Source: CAVUFH01 sp963740835
Lineage (GTDB): Bacteria > Actinomycetota > Acidimicrobiia > IMCC26256 > PALSA-610
Direction: 5' to 3'
NCBI GenBank assembly: GCA_963740835.1
Contig: CAVUFH010000007.1
Location: 186,001-250,000, forward strand
DNA: 64,000 bases
Under the pieces are notes generated by a model. The model did no database searches. It was given only the letters and a program-made list of their open reading frames with translations, and was not told where the DNA came from. A program made the translations under genes and the position numbers. The first letter of the stretch is position 1; each line of letters starts with the position of its first letter. Shown here in pieces: positions 16,514-25,776 of this stretch.

Positions 16514-18986
16514 CTCGCTCCTCCGATCGCGGCTCGACCCGACCATCATCTCGCACCCGGGCGCGCTCGGCGGACCGGGCGAGCACGTCGGCGGGGACGA
16601 GCCCGCGCGAAACCCAATTGCGCTGGTCGGCCCATACCAGGATCGGCGGCAGCACGATCAGCGCACTCAGGAGCGCGACGGCGACGTTCAGTGCGACCAC
16701 CGCACCGAAGTCACGGAGGAGCGGCAATGACGACGTCGCGATGACCGCGACACCCGCGACCGCAGTGAGTGCGGAAACGATGAACGCGCGACCGGTGTGC
16801 GATGCCGTGATCGTGACCGCTTCTCGCGGCGTGGACCCGCGTCCACGCTCCTCGACGAAGCGGAGAAGGATCAGGGACGTGAATTCGGTGCAGGCCGCGA
16901 CCACCAGAGGTCCCGCGACGGCTGTCATCGGGCTGAGCTTGAGGTGCAGGATCCACGCGAACAGCGACGCCGCGCCGACCGCGACGAGCACCGGGACGAG
17001 CGACAAGAGCGCCCGAATCGCACTCCGGAGCCGGATCGTCAAGAACGCGAACACGAAGAGGATCGCGAGGTAGGTGAGCAACGCCCGGTTGGCCTTGAGG
17101 TTGTCGAGCAGCCCGACCCCGACCACCGCGAGCCCCGATGGCGTGGCCCGTATCCCGCTCGGCGGTTGGACGTTGGCGCGGATCTCACGCACCACGACGG
17201 CCCGTTCGTCGAGTCCCGAAGGTCCGGTGCGGAACACCAGGTTCAGCGCGCCGGGTGCGACCGTCGAACGCTGGATGTCGCGCGGTGCGACGTCGTAGGC
17301 GGCCTGCACCTCGGCACCGGTCGGCGCCACGTGCGCGGCGCCCGGGACGTCCGTGAGATCGCTCACGCTCTCGACGATGCTCGATGCCGTGAGCAGTGTG
17401 TTCGGGTACTTCGCGAGCTGACTGCGGGAGAGCTCGTCGAGGAAGGTCACCGTCTTGTCATCCATGGTGTTCTTCGACTGCACGAACACGCCGAGCTCGC
17501 TCGATGAACCTGTCTGCTTGTCGAGCACGTGTAGATCACGGATCACCTGCGAGTGCTGGTTCACCCACTGGATCGGATCGGTCTGCAACACCAGCTTGCT
17601 CTCGACGGCGAGGCCACCGGCGAAGACCAAGACACTCGCGGCTGCGAGCGGGACGGCAGCTCGGGGCGACATCGACCCCAGCCACACGACGAGCCGGCCG
17701 AGCCGACCCTGGCGGAAGTCGTGGCCCTTCGTCGGCGACTTGTACTCGCGAATGCCAAGCACCGCGAGCGTGCCCACGATGCTGTTCAAACAGATCGCGG
17801 CGACGCCCACGATCAACAGGAGCCCGAACTGCCGCAACATCGGCACCTTGGCGTAGTGCAGTGCGGCGAACGCGAAGATCGCGTCGAAGGTGACGACGAG
17901 CAGCGCCGGTCCGAGGCTGCGGGACGTCTCTTGGATGGGATGCGGCGCCCGGGCGATGACGACTTCCTCTTCGACGCGCGCGTGCATCTGGATGGCGTAG
18001 TCGATGCCGATCCCGAGCATCACGGGCAGGCCCGCGATGGTCACGATCGTGAGCGGGATCCCGATGTACCCGGCGATCCCGAACGCCCAGATCACGCCGG
18101 CGACGACGATCACCAGTGGCAGCAATCGCCACCGGACACCGAACAACAGGATCAGGATCAGCGCCATGATGACGATCGCGATGCCGCCGAGCGTGAGCAT
18201 GCCACCGGTCAAGTAGTCGTTGATGTTCTTGAGCAGCACGGGCGCGCCGGTCGTCGTCAACGTCGCGTGCGGGAGCGCGAGCTTGTCCGTGGCGGCCTTG
18301 ACGAGATCCGAGGCGCTTCCCTCGTCCTTGATCGACTGGTTGCCCTCGAGCCGGGTGACCATCTGGGCGTGCTGATCATCGATGAAGAACGCACGCAACG
18401 GCTTGCGGATCTTCCCCTGGTTGTCGTGGATGAGGAAGTCGGCGTAGACCGGGTTGTCGAGCACGCGCTGTTCGGGCGGGATCGCGTTCAGCCGCGTCAA
18501 CGTCTGCGTCGCGTCCGCGTTGCGGACCGCTTGATCGGCAGGCGTCTGGGCGCGCTGTGCGGCTCCCAGCAGCGCCCGAGCCGCGACGCTCTGCGTCGGG
18601 TCACCCGACGGGCTGCGCACCAGGGCGTCGTCGTACTCGAGCGCAGTCAACGGGCTCACGACGTTCGCAACGTGTCCGCTGTCGCGCAATTGCTTCTCGA
18701 CCGCACGGAGTTGCCGAACTCCCGCCGGCGTGAACAGCTCGCTGACGGTGTGGCCCTCGTCCATCGTCACCAGGGTCAGCATCGCCTGACCACCGAAGAG
18801 ACGCTGGTAAGCGACGCTGTCCTTGTACACCTGGTCGCTCTTGTTGAGGTAGCTGTCCTGTCCGGTCGAGAACTCGAGCTTGGTGATCCCGTAGCCGAAC
18901 CCCACGGTCAGCACCGCACCGATCGTCAAGACGATGATCCAGTGCTTCCCCAGGTTGAGTCCGAGCCAAGACCAGAAGTTGCGCAT
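16473..18986 (-). CDS. MMPL/HAE3-type RND family transporter
   Basis: 837 residues with the RND layout. A first membrane helix (W-I-I-V-L-T-I-G-A-V-L-T-V) is followed by a large extracytoplasmic loop, then a five-helix group around residues 240-420, a second loop, and a second group after ~640. The GIDY-type motif G-I-G-I-D-Y-A-I-Q-M-H in the sterol-sensing-like helix is typical of MMPL/HAE3 exporters that move lipids or hydrophobic molecules. It starts at ATG 18986 behind a G-rich site and shares a transcript with the TreT-like gene, so export of a glycolipid is possible but only inferred. Confidence 0.88.
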   Translation of the reverse strand: MRNFWSWLGLNLGKHWIIVLTIGAVLTVGFGYGITKLEFSTGQDSYLNKSDQVYKDSVAYQRLFGGQAMLTLVTMDEGHTVSELFTPAGVRQLRAVEKQLRDSGHVANVVSPLTALEYDDALVRSPSGDPTQSVAARALLGAAQRAQTPADQAVRNADATQTLTRLNAIPPEQRVLDNPVYADFLIHDNQGKIRKPLRAFFIDDQHAQMVTRLEGNQSIKDEGSASDLVKAATDKLALPHATLTTTGAPVLLKNINDYLTGGMLTLGGIAIVIMALILILLFGVRWRLLPLVIVVAGVIWAFGIAGYIGIPLTIVTIAGLPVMLGIGIDYAIQMHARVEEEVVIARAPHPIQETSRSLGPALLVVTFDAIFAFAALHYAKVPMLRQFGLLLIVGVAAICLNSIVGTLAVLGIREYKSPTKGHDFRQGRLGRLVVWLGSMSPRAAVPLAAASVLVFAGGLAVESKLVLQTDPIQWVNQHSQVIRDLHVLDKQTGSSSELGVFVQSKNTMDDKTVTFLDELSRSQLAKYPNTLLTASSIVESVSDLTDVPGAAHVAPTGAEVQAAYDVAPRDIQRSTVAPGALNLVFRTGPSGLDERAVVVREIRANVQPPSGIRATPSGLAVVGVGLLDNLKANRALLTYLAILFVFAFLTIRLRSAIRALLSLVPVLVAVGAASLFAWILHLKLSPMTAVAGPLVVAACTEFTSLILLRFVEERGRGSTPREAVTITASHTGRAFIVSALTAVAGVAVIATSSLPLLRDFGAVVALNVAVALLSALIVLPPILVWADQRNWVSRGLVPADVLARSAERARVRDDGRVEPRSEERDGVAGSRRQGTRA

Positions 18987-19181
18987 GACCGCCGCCCCCC
19001 ATCAGATCGCAGACCATCTTGCGGCGACTTGCAGATCCTCAGAGCCAACACCTTCCGCCGCGGTCGAGGAAGGGCCCTTCGGCCGTACTCGACTCGCCGC
19101 CTGCCCGGCAGACTCGTGCGTGCGCCACACTGGCCGTCGGCGCGGGCCACCGGTTGGCCGGGGAGAGGAGAGTTCAGGTTC

Positions 19182-19391
19182 ATGCGTGTCATCCGTCTTG
19201 TCAACGGCGTCGAGATCCGGGTGCCCCTCGATCAGATCGAGAGCATCACGGACATCGAGCCCGTGAGCGGCTCCGAGCGGCCCATCCCGCCGCACCCGTA
19301 CTTGCACCGCGAGGGCGTCAATCAATGCGCCGCATGCTGGAAGGAACGGACCCATCCGTCCCACACCGAAACGGCCGTCCGCGATAGCTAG
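19182..19391 (+). CDS. Small CxxC protein, function unknown
   Basis: 69 residues beginning M-R-V-I-R-L-V-N-G-V-E-I-R-V-P-L, with a C-A-A-C-W-K-E-R-T-H-P-S-H segment near the end that could bind one metal ion through two Cys and two His. A purine-rich site (GAGAGGAG) lies about 11 bases upstream of the ATG. It is divergent from the RND gene, and its stop overlaps the stop of the convergent CoA-transferase gene by 4 bases. No family recognised. Confidence 0.5.
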   Translation: MRVIRLVNGVEIRVPLDQIESITDIEPVSGSERPIPPHPYLHREGVNQCAACWKERTHPSHTETAVRDS

Positions 19392-20665
19392 AGATAGTCC
19401 AGCGCGCGGGCCTCGGACTCGAGTTCGTCGCGGAAGCGCGGGTGGGCGATGCGAACGAGCGCCGCCGCCCGCTCGGAGATCGAGCGACCCCGCATGTCCG
19501 CAACGCCGTACTCGGTGACCACATGATCAACCGTGTTCTTGAGCGTCGTCACGACCGAGCCCGGTGTGAGCGTCGCGCGGATCCGCGAGACCTCACCGCC
19601 CGCGGCCGTCGAGGGCAGCACCACGAACGCGATTCCGTGCTTCGAGTACATCGCGCCGCGCGCGAAATCGGCCTGGCCGCCGCTGGACGACCAGTAGCGG
19701 CCGCCAACCGTCTCCGACGCACATTGCCCCACGAGATCGACCTCGGTCGTGGCGTTGATCGACACGAAGCAGTTCTCCTGGGCGATGACGCGTGGATCGT
19801 TGACGTAGTCGACCGGCAGCAGCTCCACGGCCGGGTTCTCGTGGAGGAAGTCGTACAGGCGCTGCGTCCCCAGCGCGAACGTGGTCACGACCTTGCCGGG
19901 ATTCAGGGTCTTGCGTGTGCCCGTCACGACACCCGTGTCGATCAGGTGCATGAGCGCGTCCGAGAGAAGCTCCGTGTGGACGCCGAGATCGCGATGTCCG
20001 TGCAGCGCCGCGAGCAACGCGTTGGGAATGGAACCGATCCCCGCCTGGATCGTTGCGCCGTTCGGGATGCGTTCGGCGACATGGGCGGCGATGCGGGCAT
20101 CCACGTCGGAGGCTTCGGGTCGGGAGATCTCGACGAGCGGCCGGTCGACCTCCGTCCAGCCCTCGACCTGGCTCACGTGGAGTTGGTTGCGGCCGAAGGT
20201 GCGCGGCATGCATGCGTTCACCTCGAGGAAGAACGGCACCGTTCCGATGAAGGGTGCGACGTAGTCGCAGTTCGTCCCGAGCGAGAAGTAGCCGTGCCGG
20301 TCCATCGGCGCGGCCGCGGCCAGCACCATCGAACATTTCGTCGTCTCCCGCAGGAGTCGGGGCACCTCGCTGAAGTGGTTCGGGACGAGCTCACATCCCC
20401 GTTCGTGGAAGGCGCGACGTGTCACGGGCGAGAGGAAGTAGGAAACGTGCAGCAGGTGCTCCCGGAACGCGCCGTGCAGGTACGGGCGGTCGTGGAGCGC
20501 GTGCATCTGATGGACCCGGACGCCGCGCAACTGCTCGACGTTGGCTTCGATTGCGTCGAGAATCGACACGGGTTCACCATTGGCGAGCGGAACGATGAGA
20601 TCCGCGCCGGGCTCGATGGCCGCGAGCACGTCGGCGGCCGATCCTGGGGAGCGTTGCGGATCCAT
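19388..20665 (-). CDS. Acetyl-CoA hydrolase / 4-hydroxybutyrate CoA-transferase family protein
   Basis: 425 residues of the family I CoA-transferase fold. The N-terminal half contains S-L-G-T-N-C-D-Y, and the C-terminal half has I-Q-A-G-I-G-S-I-P-N-A-L near residue 225, with a Glu in this region expected to carry the acyl-CoA intermediate. The segment V-V-T-E-Y-G-V-A-D-M-R-G-R-S near the end is a family hallmark. It exchanges CoA between short acids or hydrolyses acetyl-CoA. ATG 20665 or 20683 are both possible starts; longer frames run into the divergent DHFR-like gene. Confidence 0.88.
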   Translation of the reverse strand: MDPQRSPGSAADVLAAIEPGADLIVPLANGEPVSILDAIEANVEQLRGVRVHQMHALHDRPYLHGAFREHLLHVSYFLSPVTRRAFHERGCELVPNHFSEVPRLLRETTKCSMVLAAAAPMDRHGYFSLGTNCDYVAPFIGTVPFFLEVNACMPRTFGRNQLHVSQVEGWTEVDRPLVEISRPEASDVDARIAAHVAERIPNGATIQAGIGSIPNALLAALHGHRDLGVHTELLSDALMHLIDTGVVTGTRKTLNPGKVVTTFALGTQRLYDFLHENPAVELLPVDYVNDPRVIAQENCFVSINATTEVDLVGQCASETVGGRYWSSSGGQADFARGAMYSKHGIAFVVLPSTAAGGEVSRIRATLTPGSVVTTLKNTVDHVVTEYGVADMRGRSISERAAALVRIAHPRFRDELESEARALDYL

Positions 20666-20728
20666 GACCGGGCAGCATCGCATGGAGTGGACCGATGAGT
20701 CCGTGACCGACGGAGAGTCTGCACTGAC

Positions 20729-21289
20729 ATGAGGAAATTGATCGTTTCCGAGTTCGTCACGCTGGACGGTGTGATGGAGGCGCCCGGCGGTGAGCCGAGC
20801 CACCCCCACAGCGGCTGGGTCATCGACTACTCCGTCGCCGAGCAGGAGCAATACAAGCTCCAGGAGGTGCTCGAGGCCGAGACGCTGCTGATCGGACGCG
20901 TCACGTACGAGAGCTTCGCGACCGCGTGGCCGACCTACGAAGGCGAGTTCGCCGACAAGATGAACAGCATGCCGAAGATCGTCGTGTCGAAGACGCTCAA
21001 GGACCCGCACTGGTCGAACACGACCGTCATGACCGGCGACGTCGTCGACGGCGTGCGCGCGCTCAAGGCGCAAGACGGTGGCCCGATTCTCGTGGCCGGC
21101 AGCAAGACGTTGGTACACACGCTCCTCGAACACGACCTCGTCGACGAGCTGCGCCTCATGATCTTCCCGGTGACGATCGGCAAGGGCCTGCGCGTGTTCC
21201 CCGACACGATCAAGCTCTCACCGTGGAACCGCGTCGACACGCAGACGTTCCCGTCCGGCGTCCGCGTCGACACGTACCACCGCGCGTAA
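20729..21289 (+). CDS. Dihydrofolate reductase-family protein (RibD C-terminal-like)
   Basis: 186 residues beginning M-R-K-L-I-V-S-E-F-V-T-L-D-G-V-M, the standard start of the YyaP/RibD_C group, and containing L-L-I-G-R-V-T-Y-E-S-F, G-G-P-I-L-V-A-G-S-K-T-L-V, and F-P-V-T-I-G-K-G. It probably binds NADPH and reduces a pterin- or pyrimidine-like substrate; true DHFR activity is not expected. It stands alone, divergent from the CoA-transferase gene. Confidence 0.88.
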   Translation: MRKLIVSEFVTLDGVMEAPGGEPSHPHSGWVIDYSVAEQEQYKLQEVLEAETLLIGRVTYESFATAWPTYEGEFADKMNSMPKIVVSKTLKDPHWSNTTVMTGDVVDGVRALKAQDGGPILVAGSKTLVHTLLEHDLVDELRLMIFPVTIGKGLRVFPDTIKLSPWNRVDTQTFPSGVRVDTYHRA

Positions 21290-21293
21290 CGAC

Positions 21294-21581
21294 CGATCTA
21301 CCGTCGTCAGCGATCGCGCGGGGCTCCAGCCGCGACCGCGCGGCCGATCGTGATGCGGTGGCATCGAGGCTGCTCCGCACCTTGCCGAAGCTCGTCTTGA
21401 GGTCGAGCCACGCGGTCATGCCCTCGGCAACACCGACCTCGACCTTCCCCCGGCCGGTCTCGCCTGAATCGCGCCGCTCGCCATTTCGCTGATACGCACG
21501 TCGCCGTTCGCGGTCTTTGCGACGACCGCTCACCGCCTCCGAGCCGCGAGCCGGTTGCAAGTGAGAGCTCGTGAGGTTCAA
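21294..21581 (-). pseudogene. Remnant of a DUF4097-type beta-repeat protein
   Basis: The minus strand between the DHFR-like gene and the hydrolase carries a decayed C-terminus. The stretch K-V-E-V-G-V-A-E-G-M-T-A-W-L-D-L followed by K-T-S-F-G-K-V-R-S-S-L-D-A resembles the end of DUF4097 (toast-rack) proteins, where the same phrase reads V-A-E-G-T-A-A-W-L-D. Upstream sequence in the frame is Arg-rich and not family-like, so only a fragment is left. It fills most of the ~330-base gap 21290-21617. Confidence 0.55.
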
Positions 21582-21617
21582 CCACTCCGAATCCCACGGG
21601 ATGCAACAACCGCCGCC

Positions 21618-22421
21618 CTAGTTGGGGATCGCGTCAACGAAGTCGGCTATGGCGGAGACGACGCCGGGATCGCGTGCGGTACGGCGGTGTCCGAGCCTGT
21701 CGACCGCGTGCAGCCGGATGTTCGGGCGGCCCTCTGCCGCGCGCATTGCGTCAGCGAACGGTGCGCGGGCGTCGTCGGCTGAGTTCACGAGCAACAACGG
21801 AATCCCGATATACCCAAGGTCGGCGGCGGGATCGAACGAGAGCCTGGCAGTTGGTACGCGGAGTTCGTAAAGCGCGCGTGCCTTGTCCGCAACATCGTGC
21901 GGCACTCCGAAGCGGTCAGCCGTGAGATGCCAGCGGTCGACTTGGTTGAATGGTGTGGAGACGAGCGCCACGCGCTCGACGGACGTGCGGTAATGCCGGA
22001 GGTTTGCGATGAGCGCGAGTGCACCGATGGAGTGTCCGACGACTGCGTCGATCGGCCCGTAGTGGTCGAGGAGCATGTCGATCGCGGAGGCCGCCTCCCA
22101 TCCCATGCCGGAGTCGCCGGTCGACATGCCGTGCGCGGGGAGGTCGAACAGGACCACGGCGCGACCTCGCGCGACGAGCACATCGAGCATCGGTTCCCAC
22201 AACGTGTGGTCGTCCTCGAAGCCGTGCACGAGCAGGACCGCCCGTCCGATCCCAATCCGCCACGCCGCGACGGTGCCGTGCGGTGTCGGCACTCGGTCGG
22301 GTGGGATTGGTCGCAGCCGTTCGGCGATGCGCGGTGGGTCGCGGCGCTCCGGGCGGACCATCTGAGCGAGAAATGCGTCGGCGTGGTCGACGCCCGCCGC
22401 GGGCCTGTCGACCGCGGTCAC
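21618..22421 (-). CDS. Alpha/beta hydrolase coupled to a ferredoxin
   Basis: 267 residues with the oxyanion motif L-V-H-G-F-E-D-D-H, nucleophile elbow G-H-S-I-G, Asp in N-S-A-D-D-A-R-A and His in R-L-G-H-R-R. GTG 22421 overlaps the TGA of the ferredoxin gene (GTGA), indicating coupled translation; the frame is open far upstream but that part is antisense to the LuxR gene and not coding. Substrate unknown. Confidence 0.83.
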   Translation of the reverse strand: MTAVDRPAAGVDHADAFLAQMVRPERRDPPRIAERLRPIPPDRVPTPHGTVAAWRIGIGRAVLLVHGFEDDHTLWEPMLDVLVARGRAVVLFDLPAHGMSTGDSGMGWEAASAIDMLLDHYGPIDAVVGHSIGALALIANLRHYRTSVERVALVSTPFNQVDRWHLTADRFGVPHDVADKARALYELRVPTARLSFDPAADLGYIGIPLLLVNSADDARAPFADAMRAAEGRPNIRLHAVDRLGHRRTARDPGVVSAIADFVDAIPN

Positions 22422-22627
22422 GACTCGATCCTGTACTGCAGCGCACCTGACGGGCACCTGGCGATGACGGCGATGATCTCGTCGGCCCGGGCGGCGTCGG
22501 GGTCGATCCACGGGGTGCGGTCGGCGTCGAAAACGGTGGGGAGCAGGCGGACGCAGTTCGCCGCGTGCGTGCATGTCTGATCGTCGTAAGTGACCGTGAG
22601 GTGCCGTCCCGGGAAGGTGTGTTCCAT
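22418..22627 (-). CDS. Small Fe-S protein, Fer4_19/YjdI type
   Basis: 69 residues with C-T-H-A-A-N-C-V-R-L-L-P followed by R-C-P-S-G-A-L. The three cysteines suggest a [3Fe-4S] or incomplete [4Fe-4S] cluster; the C-x-H-x-x-x-C spacing is that of YjdI-like proteins and of small ferredoxins that serve cytochromes P450. ATG 22627 matches the family N-terminus; ATG 22663 is an alternative with 12 more residues. Coupled to the hydrolase by GTGA. Divergent from the LuxR-type regulator, which may control both. Confidence 0.78.
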   Translation of the reverse strand: MEHTFPGRHLTVTYDDQTCTHAANCVRLLPTVFDADRTPWIDPDAARADEIIAVIARCPSGALQYRIES

Positions 22628-22686
22628 ACCGACGAGGGGACCACGGCGGGCAGCGCGGGTCATCCGTACTCGCCACGGATTTCGGC

Positions 22687-25600
22687 GTGGGCGAGACTTG
22701 GGGCGTGTCGGACGGCGGGGTGCTGCCCGGCGTGACGCGCCGAGAAGCTGAGGTGTTGGGCGCTCTCGCGGAGCGGCTCACGAACCGCGAGATCGGCACC
22801 CGGCTCTGCGTCTCCGAGCGGACCGTCGAGAGCCACGTCTCGGCCCTGCTCCGGAAGCTCGATGCCGGGAACCGGCTCGAGCTCGCAGCACGGGCGCGCG
22901 CGGTGGGAGTGCAGGATCTCTCCGCGGCAGACGTCGCCATCCCGCTTCCGTCGATCGTCGCTGCGCTGGCCGAGCGGCCGCTCGTCGGGCCCGCCGCTGC
23001 CGCGGCCCGCGCCGCGCTCGACTGGCCACTACCGCGCCGCGTCGTGTGGGTCCGGGGCGCGGCCGGGATCGGCAAGACCCGGTTGCTTGCCGAGATCGCG
23101 CGCGACGCCCATGCGCGCGGCGCCGTCGTCCTCTACGGCCACTTCGACGATCGGCTCGGCGCGCCGTATCAGGGCTTGCGCGACGCCGTCCGCCACTGGG
23201 TGGCGAACGTGCGCCCGGCAACCGTGCAGGCCGCGGCCGGAGTATGGCTGCCGCAGCTCGGCGCGCTTGTGCCCGAGGCGGCCGGGGAGCCGGTCGGGGA
23301 GCGGAGCAACGACGGCGACCGTTACACACTGTTCGAAGCCGTCGATGCGGTGCTGTCGCGCATCTCGCTTGCGTCGCCGGTGGTGGTGCTGCTGGATGAC
23401 CTGCACTGGGCCGGACATGCGTCGATGTTGCTGGTACGTCATCTCGCGCGCTCGAATCGGGACGGGCGGTTGACGATCGTCGGCGCGTATCGCGATACGG
23501 ACGTTGTCGCTGAGCACCCTCTGCTTGACGTCGTTGCCGATCTCCACCGCGACGGCATCTCCGCGGCGGTTGACGTCGCACCGCTCGGCGCCGATGCGAT
23601 GACGCAGCTCGTCGACGCCCTCGGTGTGGTGCCGTCCGGCACGGTGCCCCTCGTGATCACAAAGGCGGAGGGAAACCCGTTCTTCGCAATCGAGCTCGCG
23701 CGTGACGTCGCCGATTCCGACCAGCCGGCGAGTCCGGTGCCCGCGGGCGTGCGCGCGGTCGTGCGCCAGAGGCTCGCGCGCCTCTCACCGGCCGCGAATC
23801 GGACGTTGCAGGTCGCGGCGATCGTCGGGCCGGAGGTCGGCGAGCCGGTCATCGCCGCGGTCGGCGGCCAGGACGACCATGAGCTGCGCGACGCGCTCGA
23901 CGAGGCGACACGGGCCCACCTGCTCGACGAGGTACCGGGAACCATCGGGCGGTACCGGTTCACCCACGACCTCGTGCGTCAGGCGATCACCAAAGAACTC
24001 ACCGAGAACACGCGTCTCCGCCTCCATTGGTCGGCGGGAACCGCACTCGCTACGTTCGAGCCCGGCGAGCTTGCCGCGATCGCGTACCACCTCGCCGAAG
24101 GCGTGCTCGCAGGCGACGAGGCCACCGCGGCCGACGCGCTGCTCGCCGCCGCGGCCGAGGCGAGGCGCACGGCCGCGTGGGAACGCGCCGCCGAGGTGAG
24201 CGCGCGTTGCGTCTCGCTGCTCGAGGGCGCCGCGAGCGACGATCCCGACCGTCGCTATCACGCGCTCATGGAGGTGTACCGCGGCTCACGCGCCCTCGGT
24301 GCATACCGGGATGCGCGGGCCGCGTGTGACGTCGCCATCGAAATCGCGCAGAAGGCCGGCCGGAACGATTACCTCGCCGACGCGGTGCTGAGTCGCACGG
24401 TCTGGCGCGTGTACCGGCGCGCCGACGACCGCGACTATCTCGAGCTGATCGACGAGGCGCTGGCCGCGCTCGACGCCGGCGACAGTGTCGACCGTGCGAT
24501 GCTGCTCGCGCGGCGCGCCCGCGTCATCGAGATGCACGCCGCGTCAGAGTCCGACATCGCCGCCGCGGTCGAACATGCCGAAGCGAGCCTCGCCATGGCG
24601 CAGCGGCTGGCCGACTCGGCCGCGCTGCTCGAAGCACATGACGCGTTCGCGCAGGTCGTGTCGGGGAAGGTCGCGCCGGCTCGGTATCTCGAACTCGCCC
24701 GCGGTGCGATCCGGGTCGCGGACGCGATGCCGCCAGAGATGCTCGGTGAGGACATCGTGCTCCTCGGCCGGGTCACGAACCGGATGGCGGCGGCCGGTCG
24801 GCTCATGGCGAATCCCGACGCTTTCGCCGAGGGTTTCGCGCGTGCGAAACGCCTGGCCGACGTCACCGGCATCCCGCACACGCGTGCGATGTTGCTGCGG
24901 CTCCGATCCGGAGAGGCACTTGCGAAGGGCAGGCTCGACGAAGCCGTCGAGCTCGCCGACGCGATGGTCGCCACGTGCAGCCACGACCTGAACTTCCTCA
25001 ACAGCGTGTGGGAGGTGAGGTTGATGGCCGTGTTGGTGGCCGGCCGCCTCGACGACGTGTCCGTGCGCCTGCGCAAGGCGGTTGGCGACCCGCGAATTGA
25101 GACGCGCCAGATGGCGTCGACGTTGGCACTCGCGCTCGCAGCATCCGGATCATACGGTGAGGCGTCCGAGACGATCGATGCGGTCATGAAGGAGGGGATC
25201 CCGTGGACGTGGGCGCGTCCCCGCGGCTGTGGGCGGCAGCCGAGACGGCAGCGCGGCTCGACGATCGCGCCCTCGCGGCGACGCTTCGGCCGCTGCTCGA
25301 CGTGCACAGCGGTTCGCTGTTCTCGCCATATGCGTCGAGCTGCACGATCGACGGCGCGGCCGAGACGTCGATCGGCCAGCTGGACGCATTGCTCGGCCGG
25401 TTCGACGAAGCGGATGAGCGATTCGAGGCTGGCCTGTCGCTCGAGGAGCGCATGGGCTACGACGTGCCGGCCACGCGTACCCGAGTGTGGTGGGCGTGGA
25501 TGCTCACGCGGCGCGGACGCGCCGCCGACCTCGAAGCCGCCGCTGAGTTGCGGGCGAACGCGGCGCGGACAGCACGCCGGCTCGGCTTGGGCCTCGTCGA

Positions 25601-25776
25601 GCGCGATCTCCGAGACATGGCCAGTGCTGAGGGTCGGCGACGCCGGTAGTTGCACCTCCGTCGGCGGGTTCACGCGTGCTTGCCGACCGTCCAGCTCGCG
25701 TTCGCGAGCACCCGGCCCGCGACTGCGGCGGGGACCTCTTCGAGGGTGGTGGCCATGGTGTCGTTCCAGCGGTTGA
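22687..25776 (+). CDS. Large LuxR/ATPase transcriptional regulator with N-terminal HTH
   Basis: Residues ~10-70 form a LuxR-type helix-turn-helix (T-R-R-E-A-E-V-L ... T-N-R-E-I-G-T-R-L ... S-E-R-T-V-E-S-H-V). Residues ~115-400 are a STAND/AAA ATPase with Walker A G-A-A-G-I-G-K-T-R and Walker B V-V-V-L-L-D-D-L-H-W. A TPR-like helical region follows. In most LAL regulators the HTH is at the C-terminus, so this order is unusual. Homologous reading stops near 25195; from there the frame runs as Arg-rich nonsense to 25776, overlapping the opposite gene, while the helical protein continues in another frame (25203..25649). The true gene is probably 22687..25649 with one indel. Confidence 0.85.
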   Translation: MGETWGVSDGGVLPGVTRREAEVLGALAERLTNREIGTRLCVSERTVESHVSALLRKLDAGNRLELAARARAVGVQDLSAADVAIPLPSIVAALAERPLVGPAAAAARAALDWPLPRRVVWVRGAAGIGKTRLLAEIARDAHARGAVVLYGHFDDRLGAPYQGLRDAVRHWVANVRPATVQAAAGVWLPQLGALVPEAAGEPVGERSNDGDRYTLFEAVDAVLSRISLASPVVVLLDDLHWAGHASMLLVRHLARSNRDGRLTIVGAYRDTDVVAEHPLLDVVADLHRDGISAAVDVAPLGADAMTQLVDALGVVPSGTVPLVITKAEGNPFFAIELARDVADSDQPASPVPAGVRAVVRQRLARLSPAANRTLQVAAIVGPEVGEPVIAAVGGQDDHELRDALDEATRAHLLDEVPGTIGRYRFTHDLVRQAITKELTENTRLRLHWSAGTALATFEPGELAAIAYHLAEGVLAGDEATAADALLAAAAEARRTAAWERAAEVSARCVSLLEGAASDDPDRRYHALMEVYRGSRALGAYRDARAACDVAIEIAQKAGRNDYLADAVLSRTVWRVYRRADDRDYLELIDEALAALDAGDSVDRAMLLARRARVIEMHAASESDIAAAVEHAEASLAMAQRLADSAALLEAHDAFAQVVSGKVAPARYLELARGAIRVADAMPPEMLGEDIVLLGRVTNRMAAAGRLMANPDAFAEGFARAKRLADVTGIPHTRAMLLRLRSGEALAKGRLDEAVELADAMVATCSHDLNFLNSVWEVRLMAVLVAGRLDDVSVRLRKAVGDPRIETRQMASTLALALAASGSYGEASETIDAVMKEGIPWTWARPRGCGRQPRRQRGSTIAPSRRRFGRCSTCTAVRCSRHMRRAARSTARPRRRSASWTHCSAGSTKRMSDSRLACRSRSAWATTCRPRVPECGGRGCSRGADAPPTSKPPLSCGRTRRGQHAGSAWASSSAISETWPVLRVGDAGSCTSVGGFTRACRPSSSRSRAPGPRLRRGPLRGWWPWCRSSG
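25203..25649 (+). CDS. Displaced C-terminal repeat region of the LuxR/ATPase regulator
   Basis: 148 codons in the frame next to the regulator above, starting V-D-V-G-A-S-P-R-L-W-A-A-A-E-T and continuing as alanine-rich helical pairs (A-A-A-E-L-R-A-N-A-A-R-T-A-R-R-L-G) like the TPR part of that protein. It ends with a stop 20 bases before the convergent CMD gene. I read it as the end of the regulator after a 1-base indel at about 25185-25205, not as an independent gene. Confidence 0.65.
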   Translation: MDVGASPRLWAAAETAARLDDRALAATLRPLLDVHSGSLFSPYASSCTIDGAAETSIGQLDALLGRFDEADERFEAGLSLEERMGYDVPATRTRVWWAWMLTRRGRAADLEAAAELRANAARTARRLGLGLVERDLRDMASAEGRRRR

